Positions 1 to 10,056 of a stretch of DNA of 64,000 bases are shown here, one piece after another (within the stretch, counting starts at the first letter, position 1; each line of letters starts with the position of its first letter). The stretch comes from Brucella tritici (lineage in GTDB: Bacteria; Pseudomonadota; Alphaproteobacteria; Rhizobiales; Rhizobiaceae), in NCBI RefSeq assembly GCF_902825325.1, contig NZ_CADEAR010000004.1, positions 248,001 through 312,000 of the forward strand. Reading direction: 5' to 3'. The position numbers were made by a program, and so were the translations under genes. The notes beneath the pieces were generated by a model, which searched no databases, was not told where the DNA came from, and saw only the letters and a program-made list of their open reading frames with translations.

Positions 1-1386
1 GACGATAGTCCGCCATCCCCAGGCCATCGCTTCGGGAACGTTTGTGCCGCCAGCTGGCACCATCGCCTTGATTGCGGTTTGGATCGTTTTCATCCCTTGT
101 TCCGTCGAGACGTCTGTCAAGGGCGTGAGAGGTAATGATGTACAACTATAGTTCGGGCCGCCGTCTTTCGATCTTCCACCTCGGTAAATCTTATCAAGGG
201 AATCACGCAAGTAGTATTTTTTGAGGTCGCTTTGTCGAGACGAATAAGACAGAGATATATCATCTTGCCACCAACTGTTCAAAACTGTCGAGGTGACGTT
301 TCCTTTGCTGTCGGTGTTGTAATATTCAGCCGGGCCGAACATGGGTACAAATAACGTGTTTGGATTGTTGTCAGAAGGAGGCGTCACATCCAGGGCATAA
401 GTGCCTGGACGAGACTCGACACACCCCTGCCAGGGTAGCCAGGTCTCCTTTGACCGCTGTGAAAGGTCGGCATAGAGTTCCGCGCGCGAAAAAGGCTTGT
501 TATTGCGTGTTCCCCAACCTGTACCAGATTTGTAGTATCGCCCGCTGCCTGCCGGTCTTTCTTCTATTTTGCGCATATTGTCGATCGTGATTGGTAGTGT
601 AAAGTTTTCAAGATTCACGGAAGACTTGCCTTCCGGGTCCATCCAGGTTGCGTTCAAGTATTGTGGGCCGACATTCACAGAGCCCGCAAAAGGAACTAAT
701 GAAAACTGCACGGGTCGTTCGACGTGCGTTATGAGTGCAGATTGCGAGGCCATCGTCTCGACAAGCTGCGAGGCGGCTTCCTTTAGAAGATCGATGCGTT
801 TTTTTGTTGACCCACTTCTTGTTTCATCCATTGAACCGGAGTTGTCGAGGACCAGTGCAACTTCAATTGTGTTCTTAAGTCTGACGGAAGCGTTGAGCGT
901 ATACCGGTATTGATCCCAGTTATCTCCTATGAGGCGGGAGGCTACTACGCCAAACAGAGATTTGTAGGTAAACCCAGCAGTAGCGAGTATCTGTTGATCA
1001 GTTGTTCTATTTTGGGGGAAGGCGATCTGGAAATTGACTGCATCTGCACTTAGAACGGTGAGGTTAGCGGTAAAAACTTTGGCGCCGTAGACCTGCACGA
1101 CGGTCTGATTTTCACCAGTGGAAAACCTCTTGCCTACAGCAAGTGCCGCAGCATCAAGCGAGGCCTGCACATTGTTGCGCACGCGCATGAGATTGGCTGT
1201 GTCAACCGCAACCATGCCTGCCAGAAGCAGAGGTACCAGCACTAACGCCGTTATCATTGCAAAGTTACCGCGCTCGTCCCTGATAAAGAACGCGCTCGGT
1301 GATTGAAGCAAATGTTGACGAAGCCTGAGGGCTTGAGTGATCCAGTTTTTCAATTTGGCCCCCGCCGACGGTTGTGTCTGCGACAC
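1..1386 (-). CDS. TadG-like pilus-associated protein with von Willebrand A domain (partial)
   Basis: The minus-strand frame stays open from about 1386 to the window edge, so the C-terminus is missing. An N-terminal hydrophobic segment (around residues 30-55, preceded by an 'RGNFA' TadE/TadG-like signature) would anchor the protein in the inner membrane with the rest outside. A MIDAS-type motif DNSGSMD begins near residue 181, which marks a von Willebrand A domain. TadG-family proteins accompany Flp/Tad pilus systems; the role here is inferred from architecture only, since no other tad genes lie in the window. The start is uncertain: GTG at 1386 or TTG at 1353, neither with a strong ribosome binding site. 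Confidence 0.75.
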   Translation of the reverse strand, partial: MSQTQPSAGAKLKNWITQALRLRQHLLQSPSAFFIRDERGNFAMITALVLVPLLLAGMVAVDTANLMRVRNNVQASLDAAALAVGKRFSTGENQTVVQVYGAKVFTANLTVLSADAVNFQIAFPQNRTTDQQILATAGFTYKSLFGVVASRLIGDNWDQYRYTLNASVRLKNTIEVALVLDNSGSMDETRSGSTKKRIDLLKEAASQLVETMASQSALITHVERPVQFSLVPFAGSVNVGPQYLNATWMDPEGKSSVNLENFTLPITIDNMRKIEERPAGSGRYYKSGTGWGTRNNKPFSRAELYADLSQRSKETWLPWQGCVESRPGTYALDVTPPSDNNPNTLFVPMFGPAEYYNTDSKGNVTSTVLNSWWQDDISLSYSSRQSDLKKYYLRDSLDKIYRGGRSKDGGPNYSCTSLPLTPLTDVSTEQGMKTIQTAIKAMVPAGGTNVPEAMAWGWRTIV

Positions 1387-1632
1387 ATGAAATGAAAAGT
1401 TGTATCCGCTCCTATCAGCATCTTTCTAACAGTCAGTCACGAAGCACGGTAAATGATCGATGAAACACACTATGGGATAATTGGACGCGCTCTGCGGGTT
1501 GGATATCCGGACCAAAGGCCGTGACAGAAGTGGTTGCCTGCGTTAGATGGAGCGCTGACTGCCTTTTTGGCGGACTTCCATATACCCCCTATAGCGGCTC
1601 TCGCCTTACAGATGGATTATCAAGAGGAAACC

Positions 1633-2481
1633 ATGAAGCAGCTCGAACGCCTCGACGATCTGACCGACCAGTACGATGTGCTCTTCTGCGATGTATGGGG
1701 CGTGGTGCATAACGGCGTGTCGGCTTATCCGGCTGCAATCGAGGCGCTAAAGCGCGCGCGGGCCAAAGGTGTTACGGTCATTCTCGTGACGAATTCTCCA
1801 AGACCTCATCCAGATGTGGAGAAGCAGATGCTAGGTCTTGGCGTTCCCGCCGATACTTATGATCGCGTAGTTACTTCGGGTGACGTAACCCGCGATCTGA
1901 TCGCGGAAGGTCCGCGCAAGGTATTTCATATCGGCTGTGAACGCGAGCTGACCATCTATGACGGTCTAGATGTTGAACTGGTCGAAGAATTTGAAGCTTC
2001 AGGCGTCGTCTGCACCGGGCTTTATGATGATGAAAGCGAAACGCCGGACGATTACAAGGAATTGCTGGCCCGGTTGCGCTCCCGCAATCTTCCGTTCATC
2101 TGCGCCAATCCGGATATTATGGTTGAGCGCGGCACGCGACTGATCTGGTGCGCGGGTGCCCTTGCGCGCGAATATGGCCAGCTCGGTGGGCGCACACTTA
2201 TTGCTGGAAAGCCGCATCGCCCGATTTACGAGGCAGCATTGCGGTTTGCCGAAGAGATTCGAGGCGAAAAGGTCGAGAAAAGTCGAATTCTCGGTATCGG
2301 TGACGGGGTTCTGACAGACGTGAAGGGCGCCGCGGACTTCGGTCTGGACGTGCTTTACATCTCCGGCGGAGTTCACGCAGCGGACTATACAACCGGCGGT
2401 ACGGTTGACATTAGCCGAATGGAAGCGTTTCTCCAGAAGCACGGCAACCGCCCGGTCGCTACGCTTAACGCTCTTGTTTGA
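1633..2481 (+). CDS. HAD superfamily class IIA hydrolase (TIGR01459-like)
   Basis: This 282-residue protein has a HAD fold of the NagD-like IIA subfamily. Motif I reads CDVWGVVHNG, so the aspartate nucleophile is present but the usual second aspartate (DxD) is a tryptophan. Motif II is VTNSPR and the metal-binding end motif is GIGDGVLTD. The ATG at 1633 is preceded by GAGGAAA at good spacing, so I prefer it to upstream in-frame ATGs at 1612 and 1534. It sits 42 bases before ribF, and co-transcription is likely. A link to flavin or nucleotide phosphate metabolism is possible from the neighbour alone; the substrate is unknown. Confidence 0.85.
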   Translation: MKQLERLDDLTDQYDVLFCDVWGVVHNGVSAYPAAIEALKRARAKGVTVILVTNSPRPHPDVEKQMLGLGVPADTYDRVVTSGDVTRDLIAEGPRKVFHIGCERELTIYDGLDVELVEEFEASGVVCTGLYDDESETPDDYKELLARLRSRNLPFICANPDIMVERGTRLIWCAGALAREYGQLGGRTLIAGKPHRPIYEAALRFAEEIRGEKVEKSRILGIGDGVLTDVKGAADFGLDVLYISGGVHAADYTTGGTVDISRMEAFLQKHGNRPVATLNALV

Positions 2482-2523
2482 ACCTCAGCAATCCCGCTAC
2501 TATCAAGCGAAGTCCAGATCAAG

Positions 2524-3513
2524 ATGACCAAATCCAGCTTTCAGCGCCTTTCTGGAGCGGATTCCTTACCGGAACGCTTACAGAATTGTGTGGTGGCAAT
2601 CGGTAATTTCGATGGTGTCCACCGCGGCCATCAGGCGGTGCTCGAACGCGCGCTGGAGATCGCCGGAAAGCACGACCTGCCAGCGGTGGTCCTGACTTTC
2701 GAGCCGCACCCACGCAGCTTTTTCAAGCCCGACGCGCCAATCGATCGTTTGACTGCGGCGGTGAAGAAGGCAGAAATACTGCGTCTGATGGGATTTGATG
2801 CTGTCGTTGAACAGCCCTTTACCGATGAGTTCTCATCCCGCTCGGCTGAAGATTTCGTTGAGCACATTCTGGTTGACCGATTGCACGCAAGCTGTGTGGT
2901 CACGGGGTACGATTTTCATTTCGGCAAGGGACGGCGCGGGACACCGGAGTTTCTTCAAAAGGCCGGTGAAGATGCTGGTTTCACAGTTACTCTGGTTGAT
3001 GCCTTCACCGATGAAGGTGCCAATCTTGTCTCATCCACCCGCATAAGAAATCTGCTTTGCGAAGGTGACGTCGTCCAAGCAGCAGGACTTCTTGGTTATC
3101 GCTATATGGTGTGTGGTGAAGTCATTCATGGCAAGAAGCTAGGGCGAACACTTGGATTTCCGACTGCCAACATGAAAATCGACGCGCAGGCAGGCCTGAA
3201 GCACGGAATCTATGCTGTCAGGTTCAGGCGCGAGAATGGCGATCTTTACGACGGGGTTGCAAGTTTCGGTCGTCGCCCGACTGTCGATAGTGACGGTATA
3301 CCCCTTCTTGAAACCTTCCTGTTTGATTTTTCGGGGGATCTCTATGGTGAGACCGCTTGTGTATCTTTCTTCGGGTTTCTACGTGGCGAGATCAAGTTTG
3401 ACGGCCTTGATCCGCTTATCGAGCAGATGAGGCACGACGATGCGGAAGCGCGAGCCCTGCTTGCAAGTGCGAAACCACTTTCGGAATTGGATCGGTTGCT
3501 TTCTTTTGAGTGA
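2524..3513 (+). CDS. ribF: Bifunctional riboflavin kinase / FAD synthetase
   Basis: This 329-residue protein phosphorylates riboflavin to FMN and adenylates FMN to FAD in the cytoplasm. The N-terminal nucleotidyltransferase domain shows AIGNFDGVHRGHQ (about residues 25-37) and STRIRNLL near residue 170. The C-terminal riboflavin kinase domain begins with GRTLGFPTAN near residue 208 and contains a GVASFGRRPT stretch typical of the family. Length and domain order match normal bacterial RibF. It follows the HAD gene closely and precedes an outer-membrane protein gene. Confidence 0.95.
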   Translation: MTKSSFQRLSGADSLPERLQNCVVAIGNFDGVHRGHQAVLERALEIAGKHDLPAVVLTFEPHPRSFFKPDAPIDRLTAAVKKAEILRLMGFDAVVEQPFTDEFSSRSAEDFVEHILVDRLHASCVVTGYDFHFGKGRRGTPEFLQKAGEDAGFTVTLVDAFTDEGANLVSSTRIRNLLCEGDVVQAAGLLGYRYMVCGEVIHGKKLGRTLGFPTANMKIDAQAGLKHGIYAVRFRRENGDLYDGVASFGRRPTVDSDGIPLLETFLFDFSGDLYGETACVSFFGFLRGEIKFDGLDPLIEQMRHDDAEARALLASAKPLSELDRLLSFE

Positions 3514-3627
3514 GGCGAACTCTTGGTTTCGTTTTCCACTTAAGATTTAAATCAAATTTTACTTATTCTCGACAAAAAGGGATAAATGCCTCAAAACTTG
3601 TTGGGGTGCTTTTTGTTGGAGTTTAAT

Positions 3628-4473
3628 GTGGCACGTATTGTTCCTCTGGCGCTCATTGCAGGTGCCGCATTCCTAACGAGTAGCTCGCTTGCTTTCTCGG
3701 CCGATGCGCAGCAAACTGATATTTACGCGGCTGAAACGGTTCAGCCTGCTCGCAAGCATTTCTGGTCCGGCGATTGGTATCTCAAGGTAGGTGCGGCAGG
3801 GCTCGTAGCTCCGAAGTTCGAAGGCTCGAACAAATATCGCTTTTCTGCTCAGCCGTTGATCTCGCTTGGCCGACAGGGGCAGGCGACACGCTTTTCGTCA
3901 CGAAACGACAACGTATCCTTCGCTTTGATTGACAATGATCGCTTCCGTGTGGGGCTCGCCGGGAAGCTGCTGTTCGAACGAGATGACGATATTCATGGTC
4001 TGAAAGATACAAAATTCGGCGGTGAAGCAGGTGCATTCGTTGACGTTTATCCAACCGACTGGCTGCGTGTGCGTGGTGAAGTGCGTCAAGGTATCCGTGC
4101 ACATAAGGGCGTGGTGGCTGATATTGCTGCAGATGCATTCTATGATGTCACGCCGACCGTTCGCGTTTCAGGTGGTCCGCGTGCTACCTTCGCATCAAAG
4201 GATTATTTCAAGACATATTTCGGCGTCGATGCCGAGGAAGCAGTTGCGTCGGGACTTTCCGAATATAGTCCAGGCGGTGGCTTCAAGTCAGCTGGTGTTG
4301 GTGGCGCAATTACCTGGAAGGCAACCGACAAGATCGATACGAGCCTGTTTGGTGAATATAGTCGTCTGCAAGGTCCGGCAAAGGATTCAAGCATCGTGAA
4401 AGAACGTGGATCCCCGGACCAGTTCATGGTCGGGGTTTCTGCGACCTATCGTTTCGATTTCTCGCTGGACTGA
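3628..4473 (+). CDS. MipA/OmpV family outer-membrane protein
   Basis: The product is about 281 residues with a cleavable signal peptide (MARIVPLALIAGAAFLTSS, cleavage near AFS-AD) followed by repeated beta-strand-like segments and a C-terminal YRFDFSLD ending in an aromatic-rich strand, as in outer-membrane barrels. GxG/YxxK-type patterns such as YLKVGAAGLVAPKFEGS fit the MipA/OmpV family. I chose GTG at 3628 because GGAG sits six bases upstream and the peptide then begins with a clean basic n-region. An ATG at 3586, preceded by AAGGGA, would add 14 residues. Members may act in cell-wall remodelling or as adaptive porins; the function here is not determined. Confidence 0.85.
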   Translation: MARIVPLALIAGAAFLTSSSLAFSADAQQTDIYAAETVQPARKHFWSGDWYLKVGAAGLVAPKFEGSNKYRFSAQPLISLGRQGQATRFSSRNDNVSFALIDNDRFRVGLAGKLLFERDDDIHGLKDTKFGGEAGAFVDVYPTDWLRVRGEVRQGIRAHKGVVADIAADAFYDVTPTVRVSGGPRATFASKDYFKTYFGVDAEEAVASGLSEYSPGGGFKSAGVGGAITWKATDKIDTSLFGEYSRLQGPAKDSSIVKERGSPDQFMVGVSATYRFDFSLD

Positions 4474-4501
4474 CCTCAGCGGTATCAATGTGAACATTTT
4501 C

Positions 4502-4538
4502 AGGGGCAGGGATGCAGTTTTATTGCGTCTTTGCCCCT
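4502..4538 (+). terminator. Long hairpin after the MipA/OmpV gene
   Basis: A 15-bp stem (three G-U pairs) starting AGGGGCAGGGATGCA with a seven-base loop GTTTTAT lies 29 bases after the stop codon. It probably ends the porin transcript, although the following bases are only moderately T-rich. In the rest of the 306-base gap up to ileS (4539-4779) I see no gene, RNA or clear operator; it should hold the ileS promoter. Confidence 0.55.
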
Positions 4539-4779
4539 CTGGCCTCTTTATTCCTGCGAAGCTCATTGCTAAAAGCGTGCCCATGATGACGAATTTTCGG
4601 CTTATCATGACGGCCATACGAATTATTGGCCCGGCCTCCCGCTTTGCCTGAATGGCTGCTTTGCTAGGCAATATCTGGCGCGGAGGTCCGGGAGTGACCG
4701 GCTGTGCTCTACAGTCCCATGTTTTCTTTGATCCACATGCCCGCCACTTCTGGCTGGGGCTTCACAGGCGAATACCCTC

Positions 4780-7692
4780 ATGACTGAGACGACCAAAATC
4801 GATTATTCCAAAACCCTTTATCTGCCGCAGACCGGCTTCCCGATGCGCGCTGGCTTGCCGCAGCGTGAGCCGCTTTTCGTTGAGCGCTGGGAGGGCATGA
4901 ACCTTTATAAAAAGCTTCGTGAGCAGGCGAAAGATCGCCCACTTTACGTACTGCACGACGGTCCGCCCTATGCCAACGGCAATATCCATATTGGCCACGC
5001 GCTGAACAAGATCCTCAAGGACGTCATCACACGTTCCTTCCAGATGCGCGGATACAATTCGAATTACGTTCCGGGTTGGGATTGCCACGGCCTGCCGATT
5101 GAGTGGAAGATCGAAGAAAAGTATCGCGCTGAGGGCAAGAACAAGGACGAAGTTCCGATCAATGAATTCCGCCGGGAATGTCGTGAATTTGCTTCCAGCT
5201 GGATCAAGGTTCAGACGGAAGAATTCAAACGCCTTGCGATTCTTGGCGATTTTGAAAATCCGTACACCACGATGAACTTTCACGCTGAATCGCGTATCGC
5301 TGGTGAACTTCTCAAGTTCGCGGCCTCAGGGCAGCTTTATCGCGGCTCCAAGCCGGTGATGTGGTCGGTCGTCGAGCGCACGGCGCTTGCCGAAGCCGAA
5401 GTCGAATATCACGATGTCGAGTCGGATATGATCTGGGTCAAGTTCCCGGTCGCTGGACAAAACGATCTCTCCGGCAGCGCCGTGGTGATCTGGACGACCA
5501 CGCCGTGGACCATCCCCGGCAATCGTGCCGTGTCGTATTCTTCGCGTATCGAGTACGGGCTTTATGAAGTCACGGAAGCCGAGAACGATTTCGGTCCGCG
5601 TCCAGGCGAAAAGCTTATCTTCGCCGACAAGCTTGCGGAAGAATGCTTTGCCAAGGCGAAGCTTCAGTTCAAGCGTTTGCGTGGTATCTCGGCTGATGAA
5701 CTAGGTAAAATCGTTCTCGATCACCCACTCAAGGGCTTTGGCGATGGTTATGAATTCATCGTGCCGATGCTCGACGGCGATCATGTTACCGATGATGCGG
5801 GTACGGGTTTTGTGCATACAGCTCCAAGTCACGGTCGCGAAGACTTTGAGGCATGGATGAACTACGCCCGCGAGCTGGAAGCGCGCGGTATCGATCCAAG
5901 TATTCCGTTCCCAGTCGGGGATGATGGCTTTTACACCAAGGATGCACCGGGCTTTGGTCCGGACCGTGACGGCGGCCCCGCGCGGGTTATCGACGATAAC
6001 GGCAAGAAGGGTGACGCCAACAAGTCTGTCATGGATCAGTTGATCGCACGCGACAAGCTTTTCGCACGTGGTCGTCTGAAGCATTCTTATCCGCATTCGT
6101 GGCGCTCCAAGAAACAGGTCATCTTCCGCAACACGCCGCAGTGGTTTGTCTATATGGACAAAAACCTCGGTGACGGCACGACGTTGCGTTCGCGCGCGTT
6201 GAAGGCGATTGATGACACTCGTTTTGTCCCGGCGGCTGGTCAAACCCGCCTGCGCTCGATGATCGAGGGCCGTCCGGACTGGGTTCTGTCGCGCCAGCGA
6301 GCTTGGGGTGTGCCGATCTGTGTTTTCGTGGATGAAGAAGGCAGCATTCTTCAGGATGATGCCGTCAACAAGCGCATTCTTGATGCTTTTGAGGCAGAGG
6401 GTGCCGATGCCTGGTTTGCTGAAGGTGCTCGCGAGCGGTTCCTCGGAAGTCGCGCCAATGAGCCTTGGGTGCAGGTGCGCGACATTCTGGACGTGTGGTT
6501 CGATTCCGGTTCGACTCACACCTTCACGCTGGAAGACCGCCCGGACATGAAGTGGCCGGCAGATGTCTATCTCGAAGGCTCGGACCAGCATCGCGGTTGG
6601 TTCCATTCGTCGCTTCTCGAAAGCTGCGGAACGCGCGGTCGCGCGCCATATAATGCCGTCGTGACCCATGGTTTCACCATGGACGAGCACGGCAAGAAAA
6701 TGTCGAAGTCGCTCGGCAATACGGTAACGCCGCAGGACGTGATCAAGGAATCCGGCGCGGATATCCTGCGTCTCTGGGTCATGACGACCGATTATTGGGA
6801 GGATCAGCGTCTCGGCAAGAGCATCATCCAGACTAACATTGATGCTTATCGCAAGCTGCGTAACACGATCCGCTGGATGTTGGGGACGCTTGCCCATGAT
6901 GAAGGCGAAAATGTTCCCTACGCTGATTTGCCGGAACTTGAACGCCTGATGCTGCATCGGCTGACGGAACTGGATGAAGTTGTTCGCTCTGGATATGATG
7001 CTTTCGACTTCAAGCGCATTGCCCGCACGCTCATCGATTTCATGAATGTCGAGCTTTCAGCCTTCTATTTCGATATCCGCAAGGACGCGCTTTACTGCGA
7101 TGCGCCGTCGAGCGTTCGTCGCAAGGCTGCGCTTCAGACTGTGCGTGAAATCTTCGACCGTCTGACGACCTGGCTGGCGCCAATGCTGCCATTCACGATG
7201 GAAGAAGCGTGGCTCGACCGCTATCCGCAATCGGTTTCGGTTCATGCCGAGCAGTTCCGGCCAACGCCTGCCGAATGGCGGGATGATGTGCTGGCCGAAA
7301 AGTGGCGCAAGGTTCGTGCGGTGCGCCGTGTCGTTACTGGCGCTCTGGAACTGGAGCGTGCGGACAAGCGTATCGGATCGTCGCTCGAAGCCGCTCCGCT
7401 CGTCTACATTTCCGACAAGAGTCTGACCGATTCGCTCGAAGGTCTTGATTTTGCAGAAATCTGCATCACCAGCGGTATATCGTTGAGTGACGCGGCTGCA
7501 CCGGAAGACGCTTTCACGCTTGGTGATGTGAAAGGTGTAGCTGTTGTGCCTGCACGCGCTGATGGTGAAAAGTGCGCGCGTTCGTGGCGTTATACGACAG
7601 ATGTTGGTTCCGACCCCGAGTTTCCCGAAGTCTCGGCGCGAGACGCTGCCGCTCTCAAGGAACTAAAGTCACTTGGCAAGCTTGAGGCTTAA
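4780..7692 (+). CDS. ileS: Isoleucyl-tRNA synthetase
   Basis: This 970-residue class Ia synthetase charges tRNA-Ile with isoleucine. The HIGH motif is at residues 70-73 (GNIHIGHAL) and KMSKS at 640-644 ([10 protein letters not shown]). Between them lies the editing (CP1) domain, with [10 protein letters not shown] and the GTGFVHTAP signature. A C-terminal anticodon-binding domain follows, including [10 protein letters not shown] near residue 805. No zinc-finger cysteine cluster is seen at the C-terminus, as in many alphaproteobacterial IleS. A terminator-like hairpin follows the gene. Large antisense open frames opposite this gene are compositional shadows. Confidence 0.98.
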   Translation: MTETTKIDYSKTLYLPQTGFPMRAGLPQREPLFVERWEGMNLYKKLREQAKDRPLYVLHDGPPYANGNIHIGHALNKILKDVITRSFQMRGYNSNYVPGWDCHGLPIEWKIEEKYRAEGKNKDEVPINEFRRECREFASSWIKVQTEEFKRLAILGDFENPYTTMNFHAESRIAGELLKFAASGQLYRGSKPVMWSVVERTALAEAEVEYHDVESDMIWVKFPVAGQNDLSGSAVVIWTTTPWTIPGNRAVSYSSRIEYGLYEVTEAENDFGPRPGEKLIFADKLAEECFAKAKLQFKRLRGISADELGKIVLDHPLKGFGDGYEFIVPMLDGDHVTDDAGTGFVHTAPSHGREDFEAWMNYARELEARGIDPSIPFPVGDDGFYTKDAPGFGPDRDGGPARVIDDNGKKGDANKSVMDQLIARDKLFARGRLKHSYPHSWRSKKQVIFRNTPQWFVYMDKNLGDGTTLRSRALKAIDDTRFVPAAGQTRLRSMIEGRPDWVLSRQRAWGVPICVFVDEEGSILQDDAVNKRILDAFEAEGADAWFAEGARERFLGSRANEPWVQVRDILDVWFDSGSTHTFTLEDRPDMKWPADVYLEGSDQHRGWFHSSLLESCGTRGRAPYNAVVTHGFTMDEHGKKMSKSLGNTVTPQDVIKESGADILRLWVMTTDYWEDQRLGKSIIQTNIDAYRKLRNTIRWMLGTLAHDEGENVPYADLPELERLMLHRLTELDEVVRSGYDAFDFKRIARTLIDFMNVELSAFYFDIRKDALYCDAPSSVRRKAALQTVREIFDRLTTWLAPMLPFTMEEAWLDRYPQSVSVHAEQFRPTPAEWRDDVLAEKWRKVRAVRRVVTGALELERADKRIGSSLEAAPLVYISDKSLTDSLEGLDFAEICITSGISLSDAAAPEDAFTLGDVKGVAVVPARADGEKCARSWRYTTDVGSDPEFPEVSARDAAALKELKSLGKLEA

Positions 7693-7696
7693 TGGT

Positions 7697-7748
7697 CTTC
7701 TGAAGGATTTGCCCTCGGCGTTTCACATGGCGGGGGCATTTTCAGAAG
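7697..7748 (+). terminator. Two-tier hairpin after ileS
   Basis: An outer 7-bp pair (CTTCTGA 7697-7703 with TCAGAAG 7742-7748) encloses an inner 8-bp pair (TGCCCTCG 7710-7717 with CGGGGGCA 7731-7738, one G-U), followed inside by TTTT. It lies five bases after the ileS stop and is a plausible terminator. The remaining gap to 7946 shows no further gene. Confidence 0.6.
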
Positions 7749-7946
7749 GAAACGGGTTGCATTCCTCTCTTCGGACATGGTGAAATACCAGTTAACATCG
7801 GATTGCCGCATGGGGTGCACTCATGTACAAGGCATTCCTCGGATAATTTCAAGATCTGCCTTGGAGTTGCCGGTTTCTTCAGTCAAGGCTTGCTTGAGCA
7901 AATTTTGGTGAAGATAAGATCGGCAAGCGTAAAAGAAGTGGCGCTA

Positions 7947-8621
7947 ATGAAGATTGAAGGACGAGTTCTGGTGCTTATGACAGCGATAGCGGGCGTTTCG
8001 CTATCCGGCTGCGTTTCTTCGCCAACCTATGGAACCGACAAGACCGCAGGAGCACAGCTCTTTGACGACGTGTCGAATATGGCGAGCTTCGGACAAGGTA
8101 AGAACAAGAAAGAGCGGATTGATTACAAGCCGCGTCCCGATCTGGTTCGTCCGGCTCCTGGTGACAAGGGCCAGCTGCCTGCTCCTCAGCAAAGCGTCGC
8201 CAGCTCCAACGATCCGAACTGGCCAGAATCACCGGAACAGCGCCGCAAACGTCTGCGTGACGAAATCACTGCGAACCGTGATGATCCGAATTTCGTGTCA
8301 CCGGTTGTTCAGGATGGTCCGGTGGCGTCTAATATTCAGGCAGCCTTGCCACGCGGTAATAGCCGTCGCGAAGATTATGAATCCCGTACACCGACGTTCG
8401 ACCCAGCGAAGGTTGCTGCCTACAAGGCCGCACGGGAGCAGCAGACTCAAGGTTCCTCGACGACGCGCCGTTATTTGAGCGAGCCGCCGCTTACCTATCG
8501 TGAGCCAGCGTCTACCGCAGCTGTCGGTGAGTTGGGTACGGACGAGGCTCAGAAGGAGCGTGAGCGCAAGAAGGCCGCTGGCAAGTCAAAGGGCTGGCGC
8601 GATTATCTTCCTTGGAACTAA
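7947..8621 (+). CDS. Hypothetical lipoprotein
   Basis: The 224-residue product starts with a type II signal peptide and a lipobox LSGC (cysteine near residue 21), so it should be lipid-anchored in the envelope. The rest is hydrophilic, proline/arginine/glutamate-rich and probably largely disordered, ending in a basic then aromatic tail (KSKGWRDYLPWN). I chose ATG at 7947 because the lipobox then sits at normal distance; an open extension to 7803 lacks signal-peptide logic. I recognise no enzymatic domain. It is followed by a strong terminator, so it is a single-gene unit. Confidence 0.75.
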   Translation: MKIEGRVLVLMTAIAGVSLSGCVSSPTYGTDKTAGAQLFDDVSNMASFGQGKNKKERIDYKPRPDLVRPAPGDKGQLPAPQQSVASSNDPNWPESPEQRRKRLRDEITANRDDPNFVSPVVQDGPVASNIQAALPRGNSRREDYESRTPTFDPAKVAAYKAAREQQTQGSSTTRRYLSEPPLTYREPASTAAVGELGTDEAQKERERKKAAGKSKGWRDYLPWN

Positions 8622-8647
8622 CTCTTCTTTAAATAAAATGGTTGATG

Positions 8648-8682
8648 GTAAGCCTCAGTAAATAAAATTTACTGAGGCTTAC
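8648..8682 (+). terminator. Perfect 16-bp terminator hairpin
   Basis: GTAAGCCTCAGTAAAT pairs perfectly with its complement across an AAA loop and is followed by a T-rich run (TTTATTTC). It ends the lipoprotein transcript. The AT-rich stretch 8683-8835 should hold the cytochrome b561 promoter. Confidence 0.85.
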
Positions 8683-8835
8683 TTTATTTCGGGTTCGTTT
8701 CATTGCTTCGGCTATTCTTTTTTGAAATCATTAAATATTTTTAATGTTGCTGGTTCTGACGTATATTTGATTTCAATCAAAGATTTCCTTCAAGCAGATC
8801 GTATCTTGCCAACTTGGGATATAAGGTATGATTTG

Positions 8836-9396
8836 ATGAACAAGATGAACACTATCTGGGATACGCCGTCGCGGTATGGTCTGATCAGCAGAGCTCTTCA
8901 CTGGCTGATGGCTGTTTTGTTTCTTTGGCAGTTTATGTCCGCAATCCTGCGTGTTGTCGCTAAAGATACAACGATCTATAATATCTTCTGGTCGGCTCAT
9001 CACCAGCTCGGTTTTGTGCTTCTGGTATTGGTGCTATTGCGCGGAACATGGGGAGTACTGAATTTCGGTCGTCGTCCGCATAAATCAGGTCATGTTGGCA
9101 AGCTGGCGACGCTGGGACATCTCGTTATCTATGGACTGATGTTCGCAGTTCCAGCCTTGGCGCTGTTGCGTACATATGGCAGTGGGCGAGGTTTCTCGTT
9201 TCTTGGTGTTCGGATTTTCGAGCAAACAGGCGTGCAGAATGCCGCACTAACCGCTCCCGGTAATGTACTGCATGGTTTGTTGGGGTGGGTGTTGCTTGCG
9301 GCGGTCTTTGGGCATGTCTTGATGGCACTTTTTCATCATTTCGCACTACGGGATGATACGCTGCGCTATATGACTGGACGCAAGGTCTTGAATTAG
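8836..9396 (+). CDS. Cytochrome b561 family protein
   Basis: The 186-residue product has four predicted transmembrane helices and the histidine pattern of bacterial di-haem cytochrome b561: SRALHWLMAV in helix 1, SAHHQLGF in helix 2, GHLVIYGLMF in helix 3 and HVLMALFHHF in helix 4. The family moves electrons from ubiquinol, and the E. coli member CybB acts as a superoxide:ubiquinone oxidoreductase; which partner applies here is not visible. ATG at 8836 has AAGG nine bases upstream. Its stop codon overlaps the convergent tadA stop by four bases. Confidence 0.9.
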   Translation: MNKMNTIWDTPSRYGLISRALHWLMAVLFLWQFMSAILRVVAKDTTIYNIFWSAHHQLGFVLLVLVLLRGTWGVLNFGRRPHKSGHVGKLATLGHLVIYGLMFAVPALALLRTYGSGRGFSFLGVRIFEQTGVQNAALTAPGNVLHGLLGWVLLAAVFGHVLMALFHHFALRDDTLRYMTGRKVLN

Positions 9397-9833
9397 CGCT
9401 TATCGCGGAAGAAGTCCCGCAGGATTTCCTGCGCGTCTCTCTCGGAGAGGCCCGCGTAGATCTCGGGTGTATGATGGCAGGTGGGCTGCGTAAAAAAGCG
9501 TGGCCCTTGCTCCACGCCCCCTCCTTTCGGATCGGAGGCGCCATAATATAGACGACGGATACGGGCAAAAGAGATGGCGGCTGCGCACATCGCGCATGGT
9601 TCCAGTGTCACATAAAGATCGCAGTCGATTAGACGTTCGGATTTCAGAGCTTCGCCCGCGTCGCGAATTGCAAGTACTTCAGCATGAGCGGTTACGTCGT
9701 TGAGCTCACGTGTGCGGTTGCCTGCCCGCGCGATGACTGTACCCTGATGCACGATGACTGCGCCAATCGGAACTTCTCCGCGTGCGCCTGCAGCTCGTGC
9801 CTCTTCCAGTGCGATCTCCATGGGAATCGCCAT
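9393..9833 (-). CDS. tadA: tRNA-specific adenosine deaminase
   Basis: This 146-residue zinc deaminase converts A34 to inosine in the tRNA-Arg(ACG) anticodon. The zinc site and catalytic glutamate are HAE at residues 50-52 and PCAMC with cysteines at 80 and 83. The length fits TadA better than cytosine deaminase. I chose ATG at 9833; an in-frame GTG at 9866 would add 11 residues. It is divergent from rluB, with about 220 bases between them that show no other gene. Confidence 0.93.
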   Translation of the reverse strand: MAIPMEIALEEARAAGARGEVPIGAVIVHQGTVIARAGNRTRELNDVTAHAEVLAIRDAGEALKSERLIDCDLYVTLEPCAMCAAAISFARIRRLYYGASDPKGGGVEQGPRFFTQPTCHHTPEIYAGLSERDAQEILRDFFRDKR

Positions 9834-10056
9834 ATTCTGGTTCAGGACTTCGGCACTCTTTTTCACGCGGGTTCCATTTCATGCACTCTTTCGGAAATTT
9901 CGCTCGCAAGCCATGGAACGATTTGTTACTGCATATTTCTCGAAATCGAAACCGATTTGCGAACGGATTTATACGGCGTTCCTGTTTCCGGCTGTCCCTT
10001 GCCTGTCATTAAAGGTGTAAGGTGACACGGCAGCGCTGCTGAAAGGCCAATACCAG

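Noticed and set aside
5701-6957. 418-residue open frame antisense to ileS
   Set aside because: It has no recognisable domain, it is fully inside a conserved synthetase gene, and GC-rich codon bias opens such frames.
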